Source: Candidatus Woesearchaeota archaeon CG10_big_fil_rev_8_21_14_0_10_32_9 | GTDB lineage: Archaea > Nanobdellota > Nanobdellia > Woesearchaeales > 21-14-0-10-32-9 | Reading direction: 5' to 3' | Length of the DNA stretch: 39,941 nt | NCBI GenBank assembly: GCA_002762915.1 | Contig: PCYF01000029.1 | Location: 1 to 39,941, forward strand | Part shown: one piece after another, positions 7,544 through 15,126 of the stretch | Layout of the letters: the number at the start of each line of letters is the position of its first letter | Position numbering within the stretch: position 1 is the first letter of the stretch | Made by a program: the position numbers and the translations under genes | The notes under the pieces: model-generated | What the model was told of the DNA's origin: nothing | What the model saw: the letters and a program-made list of their open reading frames with translations, nothing else | Databases searched by the model: none

Positions 7544-7927
7544 ATGAATAAAAAAGGCGGAATGTGGAACATAGTGATTGGCGCATTTGCGGCGGTGCTT
7601 ATAATAATAATATATTTTACAATTGTGGGAAAAACAGACACAAACACAATAACTGATGCAAGTAACTCAATAACTGTAAATTCTGATGGAGATGAATTCA
7701 ACAACATGATAGATCCATGTCCGTGCGGTTCTCCTCCAAATCAAAATAATAAAAAAATATCTGTAGATGGTTACTTGTATTGCCAATCAGGATTTAGCGA
7801 AGAACAATGCAATAAAATAATAACTGAACAGAAGTTTGCAGGATTTGAAGTAAAAGAATATCGTGGAGAAAAATTATGCATTTACAAAAAGACGTCCGAA
7901 ATGAATAGTAAATGTCCTACAGTTTAA
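7544..7927 (+). CDS. Small pilin-like protein, 127 aa
   Basis: It starts MNKKGGMWNIVIGAFAAVLI with an AAAGGTGAT ribosome binding site at 7532-7540. After the K-K-G motif and one helix comes an Asp-rich stretch containing DGDEFNNMIDPCPCGSPP, resembling a calcium-binding TSP3-type loop, and about five cysteines overall. The C-terminal part (YLYCQSGFSEEQCNKII) looks like a small disulfide-bonded module. The family is unrecognised; a minor extracellular subunit of the array is likely. Confidence 0.75.
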   Translation: MNKKGGMWNIVIGAFAAVLIIIIYFTIVGKTDTNTITDASNSITVNSDGDEFNNMIDPCPCGSPPNQNNKKISVDGYLYCQSGFSEEQCNKIITEQKFAGFEVKEYRGEKLCIYKKTSEMNSKCPTV

Positions 7928-7952
7928 GTGTCAAGAAATTTAGAGAATTACT

Positions 7953-8813
7953 ATGAGTAAAATTAATGAAAGAGGAAGAGTCAAAATAATTGGAAATAAA
8001 AGAGGAGGGTTGTACAATTCTTTAACTTCTCTAATTATATTTGGAATAATGTTGGCGGCAACCATTTTCTTGATAATAAACATATTTTCACAGAACAACA
8101 ACCAAAGCGATGAAAGTTTAAAATTACTAAAAACTACAATAGAAACTGTTTCTGAAACATCACTAAGTGAAAAATTCATAAGTATAGATATAGATAAAGA
8201 AACCGCGCTAATAGGCTTTAATCCTGGAGCTGATGCAAATTTTCAATACACTTTTCAGGGATTTACTCCCGAAGAAAAAAATGTATTCTTCATGAAAGGA
8301 TTCTTTATGGATAAACCTGACAAATGCAACATAGACAAAGCTTGCCTGTGCTTGTGCCGAGGATACAATTATATGACTAAAGCAGATTATCCTCAAATGA
8401 CTGTCCAAGATGCACACATAGTTTGTGAAAAAGAACTAGTATGTACAAGTCTTGAAGATGTGGAATTTAGAGATATGAAAATGCCAGATGTGTTTGATGA
8501 TAATATGGGCAGAACAGCAAATCTTCCTGATGGTGTGACTGAGAGAAAAGATCACTACTGGACAAATGGATTTATTATACTAAGATCTGATAAAATAGAC
8601 AACACTAAATATGAACAGTACATAATATCTACAACTACGAATGGTGGAAGAGGTGGAGGCGTTTCTCAAGTAAAAGTAAGTCATCCTCTTGTTGTTTCAG
8701 GATATATGGACTATTCTCCGTTACGATTCATAGATGCAGTAGTATACTCTGATGCTAACGGAAAAATAGGTGTTTGTTTAAAATCAAATTGTAATATTAC
8801 ATTATTTACATAA
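7953..8813 (+). CDS. Pilin-like membrane-anchored protein, 286 aa
   Basis: The N-terminus is longer and more basic than in its neighbours (MSKINERGRVKIIGNKRGGL), with a K-R-G-G site before a helix at about residues 24-46. The ectodomain contains a cysteine cluster (DKCNIDKACLCLCRGYNYM) that could bind metal or form several disulfides, and then a C-terminal beta-rich half. The start lies 25 nt after the previous gene. No family is recognised. An alternative, later start is not obvious because the K-R-G site needs its basic head. Confidence 0.75.
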   Translation: MSKINERGRVKIIGNKRGGLYNSLTSLIIFGIMLAATIFLIINIFSQNNNQSDESLKLLKTTIETVSETSLSEKFISIDIDKETALIGFNPGADANFQYTFQGFTPEEKNVFFMKGFFMDKPDKCNIDKACLCLCRGYNYMTKADYPQMTVQDAHIVCEKELVCTSLEDVEFRDMKMPDVFDDNMGRTANLPDGVTERKDHYWTNGFIILRSDKIDNTKYEQYIISTTTNGGRGGGVSQVKVSHPLVVSGYMDYSPLRFIDAVVYSDANGKIGVCLKSNCNITLFT

Positions 8814-8852
8814 GAAATATTCACATAAAAAATAAAAGAAAGTGGGGAAAGT

Positions 8853-9755
8853 ATGCGTTTAAACAAAAAAGGATCTGCAGATGTAGACAACACTTTACAG
8901 AAGAATCTTTTCATATTTGCAGAATTGGCTGTTTCAATGATTATCTTGATTGCTGCAGGATCAGTTGCAATAAATAAAATGCAAGATGCAGAAAATATGG
9001 TTTTAGCTAAAGATGTAGCATTTCTAATAGAGACAATAAGCGCATCACCTTACAAGTTATACTATTCTTATCCTGTTAATTTGGAAACAAAAACAATAAA
9101 TGTGGATGAAGGAAGTGTAACAATCTCCTCGACAAAAAATACGGTGACTGAAAAATTCATGCCCATGAGAGGAGTAAGTGTTCCCAGCTCAAAAATAAGA
9201 AACACTGTATCCGTAATGTTCTTTTTCTACGAAAACATGTTAACAATAGGAGAAGGTGGCGCATCGAGTGATGAAGAATATTGCAATTCACTTCCAATTC
9301 CTAACAAAGAAGATTTAGTTTTTGCAATAACATATTCTAGTGGTTCTACTGAAAAATACTTAGAAAAAATAAAAGAAACAATGGTTCTTTCAAATAAACC
9401 TGAAGATCATTTCTTTATAGGTGAAAAAAATAATGCGGACTTCATAATAAATTTAAAATTTAATGAAAATGCAGAAAATAATAATTTAACCATAAAGTAT
9501 GATGTGACAAAGACAGGATTGTCAAGAATAGTTTGTTATCTTAACTCAGGATTTGAAGGAAATCAAAACTTCAATGAGAAAGAAAAAATTAATGATGCTC
9601 AACAAGATAAAACCCTGGCTATGTTATTTGGATCTTTGGATAAATTAAAAGAACAAATGAATCAATCAGAACCTATAGATCCACAAGTGTACACTGAAAT
9701 GGAAAAATATGGTATAATAATATCTGATGCTCTAAAAAAAGGTGTTAAAAATTGA
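8853..9755 (+). CDS. Pilin-like membrane-anchored protein, 300 aa
   Basis: It starts MRLNKKGSADVDNTLQKNLF after a GGGGAAAG ribosome binding site. Between the K-K-G motif and the hydrophobic helix (about residues 22-42) lies a ~14-residue polar spacer, unlike most neighbours. Following the helix is a segment VLAKDVAFLIETISASPY that resembles the amphipathic continuation of a pilin helix. The ectodomain is low in cysteine (two) and ends in a helical region. The last codons overlap the next gene's TTG start by 4 nt (TTGA), so the pair is translationally coupled. Function not recognised. Confidence 0.75.
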   Translation: MRLNKKGSADVDNTLQKNLFIFAELAVSMIILIAAGSVAINKMQDAENMVLAKDVAFLIETISASPYKLYYSYPVNLETKTINVDEGSVTISSTKNTVTEKFMPMRGVSVPSSKIRNTVSVMFFFYENMLTIGEGGASSDEEYCNSLPIPNKEDLVFAITYSSGSTEKYLEKIKETMVLSNKPEDHFFIGEKNNADFIINLKFNENAENNNLTIKYDVTKTGLSRIVCYLNSGFEGNQNFNEKEKINDAQQDKTLAMLFGSLDKLKEQMNQSEPIDPQVYTEMEKYGIIISDALKKGVKN

Positions 9756-10258
9756 ACAGAAAAAACAAATTCAAACACAAACTAAGTAAAAAAGGAGGAG
9801 ATACTGAAACAGATACTCAATTCTTCTGGACGTTCTTTGTAGTTCCAGCAATCATAATATTTTTAGCATTATCTATATATGTAATAAGTCTTCTATTAAC
9901 TAGCAAAGTCACAATTATAGAGGGGGTTAAAGACTCCGCATATGAATCAAGAGTTCTTGGTTCTCCAAATTGTTTTACGTATCAGGATGAAATAAGTGGA
10001 AGAACATACAATGGCTACATTGATTTAAAAAAATTTAATGACGAAAGATTTAGAGAATGTTTTAGTACAAAAGAAACTGGACAAAGAGGAATAATTTTGC
10101 TTTTAAATTATGAAAATGATGAAATAGAGTTGACTACTGATAATATAAAATCAAAAATCAGCTCAACACAAAAAACAACAAAACTTCTACCAGTTCACGT
10201 CGTAGAAAAAAATGGAACAATTGCTCAAGGATTGATAAGTATAATTTATTGGTATTAA
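9752..10258 (+). CDS. Pilin-like membrane-anchored protein, 168 aa (TTG start)
   Basis: The TTG at 9752 overlaps the stop codon of the previous gene (TTGA). The head MNRKNKFKHKLSKKGGDTET is strongly basic and ends in K-K-G-G. A polar ~8-residue spacer and then a helix (FFWTFFVVPAIIIFLALSIY) follow, with an ectodomain of ~110 residues with two cysteines. The overlapping stop/start and the polar spacer after K-K-G are shared with the preceding gene, which suggests these two proteins work as a pair. The family is unrecognised. Confidence 0.75.
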   Translation: MNRKNKFKHKLSKKGGDTETDTQFFWTFFVVPAIIIFLALSIYVISLLLTSKVTIIEGVKDSAYESRVLGSPNCFTYQDEISGRTYNGYIDLKKFNDERFRECFSTKETGQRGIILLLNYENDEIELTTDNIKSKISSTQKTTKLLPVHVVEKNGTIAQGLISIIYWY

Positions 10259-10259
10259 T

Positions 10260-10808
10260 ATGAAACAAGAACTAAAGATTGTTGGAAAAAAAGGAACAAT
10301 GGATGATTTTGGGGAATTATTAGTTGGAGGAATCATGATAACTGTTCTTTTAGTTGTATTAATAATCTTAATAGCAGCTAATACCGATCAAAAGAAAATT
10401 CAAACAGATTTCGATTTGAAAATGCAAGAAACTGTGAAAATTACTAGACTTATGTTGGATCAAGAAACAGAAACCGGAGAAAAAATATTTGAGATAATAA
10501 TCAAACAAGAAGATACTAGAGACTACAAGCCTGCGGGTATTGCACTCAACAAAACACTTGACAAACTTTATGGAGCATCAAAAGGAACTTGGGTCTTAAT
10601 AATAAAGGATCCAAAAATAGAATATTGGGAATACTTAAAGAGTGATCCTTCTGTAAAAATTCCCAATGGTTTAACAAATCTTCCGGGAGTAAGTATTCCT
10701 GATGGAAATGGAGATATAATTAATGTAACAATAAAAAAAATAGACAAAACTGATGATTTTTTGCAGAACGTAAATTGGAATTTAGCGCTAAGCAGAGGAA
10801 TTCAATAA
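10260..10808 (+). CDS. Pilin-like membrane-anchored protein, 182 aa
   Basis: MKQELKIVGKKGTMDDFGEL starts 1 nt after the preceding stop. The K-K-G motif is followed by a short acidic stretch and one helix (about residues 20-41). The ectodomain has no cysteine, unlike most of the array, and a segment TDFDLKMQETVKITRLMLDQ that continues the helix. The rest is mixed alpha/beta with no recognised motif. The tight spacing with its two upstream genes (4-nt overlap, then 1 nt) marks a coupled trio leading into the amidase gene. Confidence 0.75.
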   Translation: MKQELKIVGKKGTMDDFGELLVGGIMITVLLVVLIILIAANTDQKKIQTDFDLKMQETVKITRLMLDQETETGEKIFEIIIKQEDTRDYKPAGIALNKTLDKLYGASKGTWVLIIKDPKIEYWEYLKSDPSVKIPNGLTNLPGVSIPDGNGDIINVTIKKIDKTDDFLQNVNWNLALSRGIQ

Positions 10809-10837
10809 ACTGATAATAAATATTTGGTAGTCAAAAC

Positions 10838-13800
10838 TTGAAAATGAAAAAAATAATAAACGGAAAAAAAGGTGCAATATTCTTCTACTTCTTAGCTTTA
10901 ATACTATTATTTATGATCGGATACTCAATAATATTCATGAATAAAAATGTCTCTAATCTTGATTACGTTGGTTCCTCTCAAAAAAAAATAATTGATGCCT
11001 ATGAGCTAGCAGAAAGATCTATGCTATATTTAGATATAAATGTAAAACTATCTGCGGATAGAGCAATAATAACTTCAAATCAAAAAGGAGGATTTACGGC
11101 CGGACAAGATGAAGATACAAAAAAAGAATATCCTTGCGGAATAATAGTATATCCTCTTATTAATGATGGACAAGAATTAGACAAATGTGCTCCTTCATAT
11201 TATGAATCGCTAAAAGAAGAATTCCTAAATGAATTCAAAAAAGCAACTTACGTATATCCAGAATTGCCTTTGTATTCCTACTCTTATGATGCGCTAGTAA
11301 GCAAAAATTCTGAAGATTTGCAATTAAAAATATTTTCCATATCGCCATTGAAAATTCCAATTTACTCTGAAACTGCGGCATACTATGATCCTCAACAAAT
11401 AGCACAAAAAACAGCATCTAATATACTTCCAGGAACATTTGTGGACACGCCCGAAGGATACAAAAAAACATCAGGATATTCAAGTTTATCTAGAGGATCA
11501 TCAGTTATTGATACGATAGTTATACATTATACTGCAGGATCGACAGTGCAATCCGCACTTGATACACTATCAAGTGCAGGTTTGAGTTATCACTTTATTA
11601 TCGATAAAGATGGAACAATATATCAGTTAGTTGAAGAAGATGAATCCGCACAACATGCAGGTTGTTATAGGAACGGTGTTAAAAAGAAAGGCTGTATAGA
11701 TGGTTACAACTCAAGATCAATAGGAATAAGTTTTGTCAACTTAGGATGGGATACTAAAAATAAAAATGTTCAATGCACTGACATTGCTGAAAAGTGTTGG
11801 GAAGTATATACGGACCAACAAATGAATGCTCTGGCAAAATTACTGATAGAAATACAAGAAAGACAAATTCAAAAAAGAAATAATCTAGAATTAAATGATG
11901 CAACAATAATATATCATTCAGACATAAGTCCGGATAAGCAAGATCCTGGTCCGGCGTTCGATAAACAAAAATTATTGAATTTGATACAAACACTAAAACA
12001 AAACGCAGGACAACCTACTTCTGCACCTAATTTAGCCACAAATACTAATACTCCGCAAACACAATCAACCAATTTTATAAAAGATCAAAAAGTAACAGAA
12101 CAAGAAGCAGCACAATTGCACGCATCAGTTAATTACGAGGACATAAAAAATAAAAAACCAACTTTCTCTGTTGTGCCAACTGTTTATTATACTGCAGTTT
12201 ATGAAGATACACAAAATTGGTGTTCTCCAACAAAAGGAGATTGTTTTACAAGCAAGTCGCAAATAGGCGATTTTTACAAAGACGCTTCCTCAAAACAATC
12301 ATGTTTGGCTGCGGGCGGAGGATTCTGTTGTATTAATAGAGCAGATAGAGGATTTTATGAGGACACACTATGTCAAGGGAGCGGAATATATGCAACCCAA
12401 CTTTACAAATACAATACTATTGAACCAACTCAAACCGCGAGCAAATCAATTAAGGGATACGTTCGTGGCCAAACTTCGTCAGGAACAGATCCTATAAGAC
12501 AATGGACTGTAGCTGTAAACACTGATCCTAAATCAAATTGTTATGTTCCAGAGAATACACTAATGTATGTATACTTTGGAGAAGGAAATTCTTGGAATGG
12601 AGTTTACAGAGCAGAAGATACAGGAGCTGCTTTTACAGGACAATGTAAAATGGATTTCTATGGTGGTGTTGGAGTTACACAATTAAATGATGCCATGAAA
12701 TATGTAGATCCTGCTAAATCTGCCCAAGTATTTTTCCTTGATCAAAATCTAAATTATGTTCCTTCAGGAGCTTTATCATCTAACGGAGTGTCTGCACAAA
12801 CAGGAGAAATAACAGTTCCATATACCTTTACATATTTGTTAAAAGGCGCATCAGAAATATATGATTTAACTCAAAAATTTGTAAAAGATACAATTTCTGA
12901 ATGTTCAAAAAAATCATATGATCAAAAACAAGAATGTCTAGATGATCAAATAAATGCAACTAAAACAACCAACTTAAAGGTTGATAGACTTTGTTTAGAA
13001 CCAGGCTTTTTACCAGCAATAAATTTAACTGATTTAGAAAAAACATATACTTCTTGGAATACAATAATTAAAGTTGCTGGACAAATAGATAGAAAAGATC
13101 CTCAGCAAACAACTACTACAACCTCAACAAGTAAGAAAGAAGGAGCAGTTGAATTTACAACGTCAGGCTATTTATATTTAACACAAATTCCGTCTAATGA
13201 GCCTATAGTTCTGAAATTCTTAGATGAAGATGCGTTGCCAGAAAACTTTAACTGGGCAGAATTTATTGCGCAAGATTACGTAGAATTTTCATATGTAAGA
13301 GTATTAAGTGTAGATAAAACAAAAAATGAAATAACAGTAAAAGCGTTTGATCCTCTAAAAGATAAGGACAAACAAGCAGAAGATATAAAGATAAATCCAG
13401 GGTATTTCCTTCGAGAAATAGTTAAAAGTACAGCTCTTGATCTTGCAGAGTGTTCAACATCAAAACAAGATGAATGTAAATGTAATATAACAATATGGGG
13501 CTTGTTTGAGAATGTGAGTTTTGCTGATGGCAAAATGTCTTTCACAAACATGAGTGAAGGTAATTATGTAGAATTATCCTTAAAGATATATGAACAAAAT
13601 GAAACGATATCAAACAACATTACAAATTCAAGTAATGTGGCGTTCACAAAGAAGCTGAAATATACTGAATTAAGATTTAAGAAAAATAAAGATGGAAGTT
13701 TCACATATATCAACGAAGATTATGAACCAAATCTTGCAACGTGTGTTCCAGAGAATAGATATTATTTGATGTGTATGGCTGAAAATAAAACATCTGCAAA

Positions 13801-13870
13801 GTCTGCAACTGCTCAAGCAGGAGTCGCAGTAATAGACGACGAAGCACTAAGATTTTCAATCAAAATATAA
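10838..13870 (+). CDS. Pilin-like surface protein with AmpD-type amidase and 3D (MltA/YuiC-like) domains
   Basis: About 1010 residues from TTG 10838; ATG 10844 (1008 aa) is an equally good start. Numbering is from 10838. The basic head with K-K-G and one helix (residues ~12-32) anchor it. Residues ~215-390 are an N-acetylmuramoyl-L-alanine amidase (Amidase_2/PGRP) domain: IVIHYTAGST with H230, YHFIIDKDGTIYQ, AQHAG with H273, and IYHSDISPDKQDPGPAF supplying H360, K367 and D369, the zinc ligands and catalytic Lys expected of AmpD-like enzymes. Residues ~500-640 match a 3D domain: LCQGSG, WTVAVNTDP, then AEDTGAAFTG with D594, and CKMDFYGG. Both folds cleave peptidoglycan in bacteria, yet all surrounding genes are archaeal. 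The remaining ~370 residues are an unrecognised beta-rich region with sequons. It closes the pilin-like array. Confidence 0.85.
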   Translation: MKMKKIINGKKGAIFFYFLALILLFMIGYSIIFMNKNVSNLDYVGSSQKKIIDAYELAERSMLYLDINVKLSADRAIITSNQKGGFTAGQDEDTKKEYPCGIIVYPLINDGQELDKCAPSYYESLKEEFLNEFKKATYVYPELPLYSYSYDALVSKNSEDLQLKIFSISPLKIPIYSETAAYYDPQQIAQKTASNILPGTFVDTPEGYKKTSGYSSLSRGSSVIDTIVIHYTAGSTVQSALDTLSSAGLSYHFIIDKDGTIYQLVEEDESAQHAGCYRNGVKKKGCIDGYNSRSIGISFVNLGWDTKNKNVQCTDIAEKCWEVYTDQQMNALAKLLIEIQERQIQKRNNLELNDATIIYHSDISPDKQDPGPAFDKQKLLNLIQTLKQNAGQPTSAPNLATNTNTPQTQSTNFIKDQKVTEQEAAQLHASVNYEDIKNKKPTFSVVPTVYYTAVYEDTQNWCSPTKGDCFTSKSQIGDFYKDASSKQSCLAAGGGFCCINRADRGFYEDTLCQGSGIYATQLYKYNTIEPTQTASKSIKGYVRGQTSSGTDPIRQWTVAVNTDPKSNCYVPENTLMYVYFGEGNSWNGVYRAEDTGAAFTGQCKMDFYGGVGVTQLNDAMKYVDPAKSAQVFFLDQNLNYVPSGALSSNGVSAQTGEITVPYTFTYLLKGASEIYDLTQKFVKDTISECSKKSYDQKQECLDDQINATKTTNLKVDRLCLEPGFLPAINLTDLEKTYTSWNTIIKVAGQIDRKDPQQTTTTTSTSKKEGAVEFTTSGYLYLTQIPSNEPIVLKFLDEDALPENFNWAEFIAQDYVEFSYVRVLSVDKTKNEITVKAFDPLKDKDKQAEDIKINPGYFLREIVKSTALDLAECSTSKQDECKCNITIWGLFENVSFADGKMSFTNMSEGNYVELSLKIYEQNETISNNITNSSNVAFTKKLKYTELRFKKNKDGSFTYINEDYEPNLATCVPENRYYLMCMAENKTSAKSATAQAGVAVIDDEALRFSIKI

Positions 13871-13886
13871 ACTAAATTACAGTAAA

Positions 13887-13895
13887 CTATATAAA
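13887..13895 (+). promoter_or_regulatory. TATA box for the RPA-like gene
   Basis: CTATATAAA lies 51 nt before the ATG at 13938 (predicted start site near 13916), followed by a GGGGG ribosome binding site at 13920-13924. It marks the end of the pilin-like array. Confidence 0.55.
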
Positions 13896-13937
13896 TCAAG
13901 AGTCAGGCCTTAGCCTTTAGGGGGATTAAAAATTAAC

Positions 13938-15080
13938 ATGATAAATGTGCCGCTAGAAGTAATAATAGAAAAAATAACTGAAAAAACAAATCTTTCTAAA
14001 CAAGAAATAGAGGCCAAAATAAAATCAAAGCTTGAACAACTTTCAGGACTTATAAGTAAAGAAGGAGCAGCGCACATAATTGCAAATGAGCTTGGAGTTA
14101 ATTTAGCACAAACTCAAGGAATAATTTCTATTAAAGATTTACTTGCAGGAATGAGAGATTTAGAAATAGCAGGTAAAGTCATAAAAAAATACGAACTTAG
14201 AACATTCGATACAGGAAAAAGAAAAGGACAACTTGCTAAATTCTTATTTGCTGATAAAACCGGAACAACAATAGTTGTGATGTGGAATGATCAAGCAGAA
14301 TTAATAAACACATTCAAGGAAGGAGACATTTTAAAGATTGCGGGAGCCACAGCCAGAAGTAATAATGGTAAGAATGAACTGCATCTATCTGAATCATCTA
14401 CAATAGAGACAAATCCTGCGGGAATAAAAATAGAAACGCAAGAAACTTCTTCAACGTATCAATCAAACTATAATAAACCTGTTTCTAAAAAAATATCAGA
14501 ATTAAATGAACAGGATTCAAATGTTGAAATATTTGCAACAATAGTACAAGTATTTGATCCAAAGTTTTTTAGAGTTGATTCAGAAACCGGAAAAAGAATA
14601 AAAGAAGAAGACTCTAAAGATTCAAGTAAAGAAACTTTCAACTACGTTTTAAATATATTTGTGGACGACGGTTCTGATAATGTAAGAACAGTTTTGTGGA
14701 AAAACCAAATAATAAACTTATTAGGTCAAACAGATCAAGAAATATTGAAATATAAAGATCATCCAGAAGAATTCGAAAAAATAAAAACAGATTTGTTAGG
14801 AATGATGGTTAAATTTATAGGAAGAGTATCAAAAAACGAATTATTTGGAAGATTAGAATTTGTTGCTAATGTTGTAATAAAAGATGTAAAACCAGAAGAC
14901 GAAATAAAAAAATTAGATTCTAGCGCTTCGGAAAAAAAAGAAACAGTAGAAGCTTCAAAACCCGAACAGAAAAAAGAAGTAAAAAAAGAAACGCCTAAAA
15001 AAGAAGAATCCAAAAAAGACGATTTAGATGATGATTTACTTTCTCTCGAGGATATAGAAGATTTAGAAGAAGATCTTTAG
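13938..15080 (+). CDS. RPA-like single-stranded DNA-binding protein
   Basis: 380 residues. Residues 1-60 form a helical region (a UBA-like or wHTH-like start common in archaeal RPA proteins). Residues ~65-165 are an OB fold: MRDLEIAGKVIKKYELRTF, then FLFADKTGTTIVVMWND and GDILKIAGATARSNNGKNEL, the usual strand order of archaeal replication protein A. A second OB fold covers ~185-325 (VEIFATIVQVFDPKFFRV, DDGSDNVRTVLW, MMVKFIGRVSKNELFGRLE). The last ~55 residues are Lys/Glu-rich and end in an acidic tail (DDDLLSLEDIEDLEEDL), comparable to protein-interaction tails of ssDNA-binding proteins. No zinc-finger cysteines are present. Expected role: binding ssDNA in replication and repair. Single-gene unit with its own TATA box. 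Confidence 0.88.
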   Translation: MINVPLEVIIEKITEKTNLSKQEIEAKIKSKLEQLSGLISKEGAAHIIANELGVNLAQTQGIISIKDLLAGMRDLEIAGKVIKKYELRTFDTGKRKGQLAKFLFADKTGTTIVVMWNDQAELINTFKEGDILKIAGATARSNNGKNELHLSESSTIETNPAGIKIETQETSSTYQSNYNKPVSKKISELNEQDSNVEIFATIVQVFDPKFFRVDSETGKRIKEEDSKDSSKETFNYVLNIFVDDGSDNVRTVLWKNQIINLLGQTDQEILKYKDHPEEFEKIKTDLLGMMVKFIGRVSKNELFGRLEFVANVVIKDVKPEDEIKKLDSSASEKKETVEASKPEQKKEVKKETPKKEESKKDDLDDDLLSLEDIEDLEEDL

Positions 15081-15126
15081 AAGGATATTTAATAAGGACG
15101 ACCTTAGTAAGTTAGTAAATTGTTGT

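Noticed and set aside
10838..13870. Interpretation as bacterial contamination because of the amidase and 3D domains
   Set aside because: The gene has the same K-K-G anchor, codon use and AT content as the adjacent genes, and an archaeal RPA-like gene with a TATA box follows directly.
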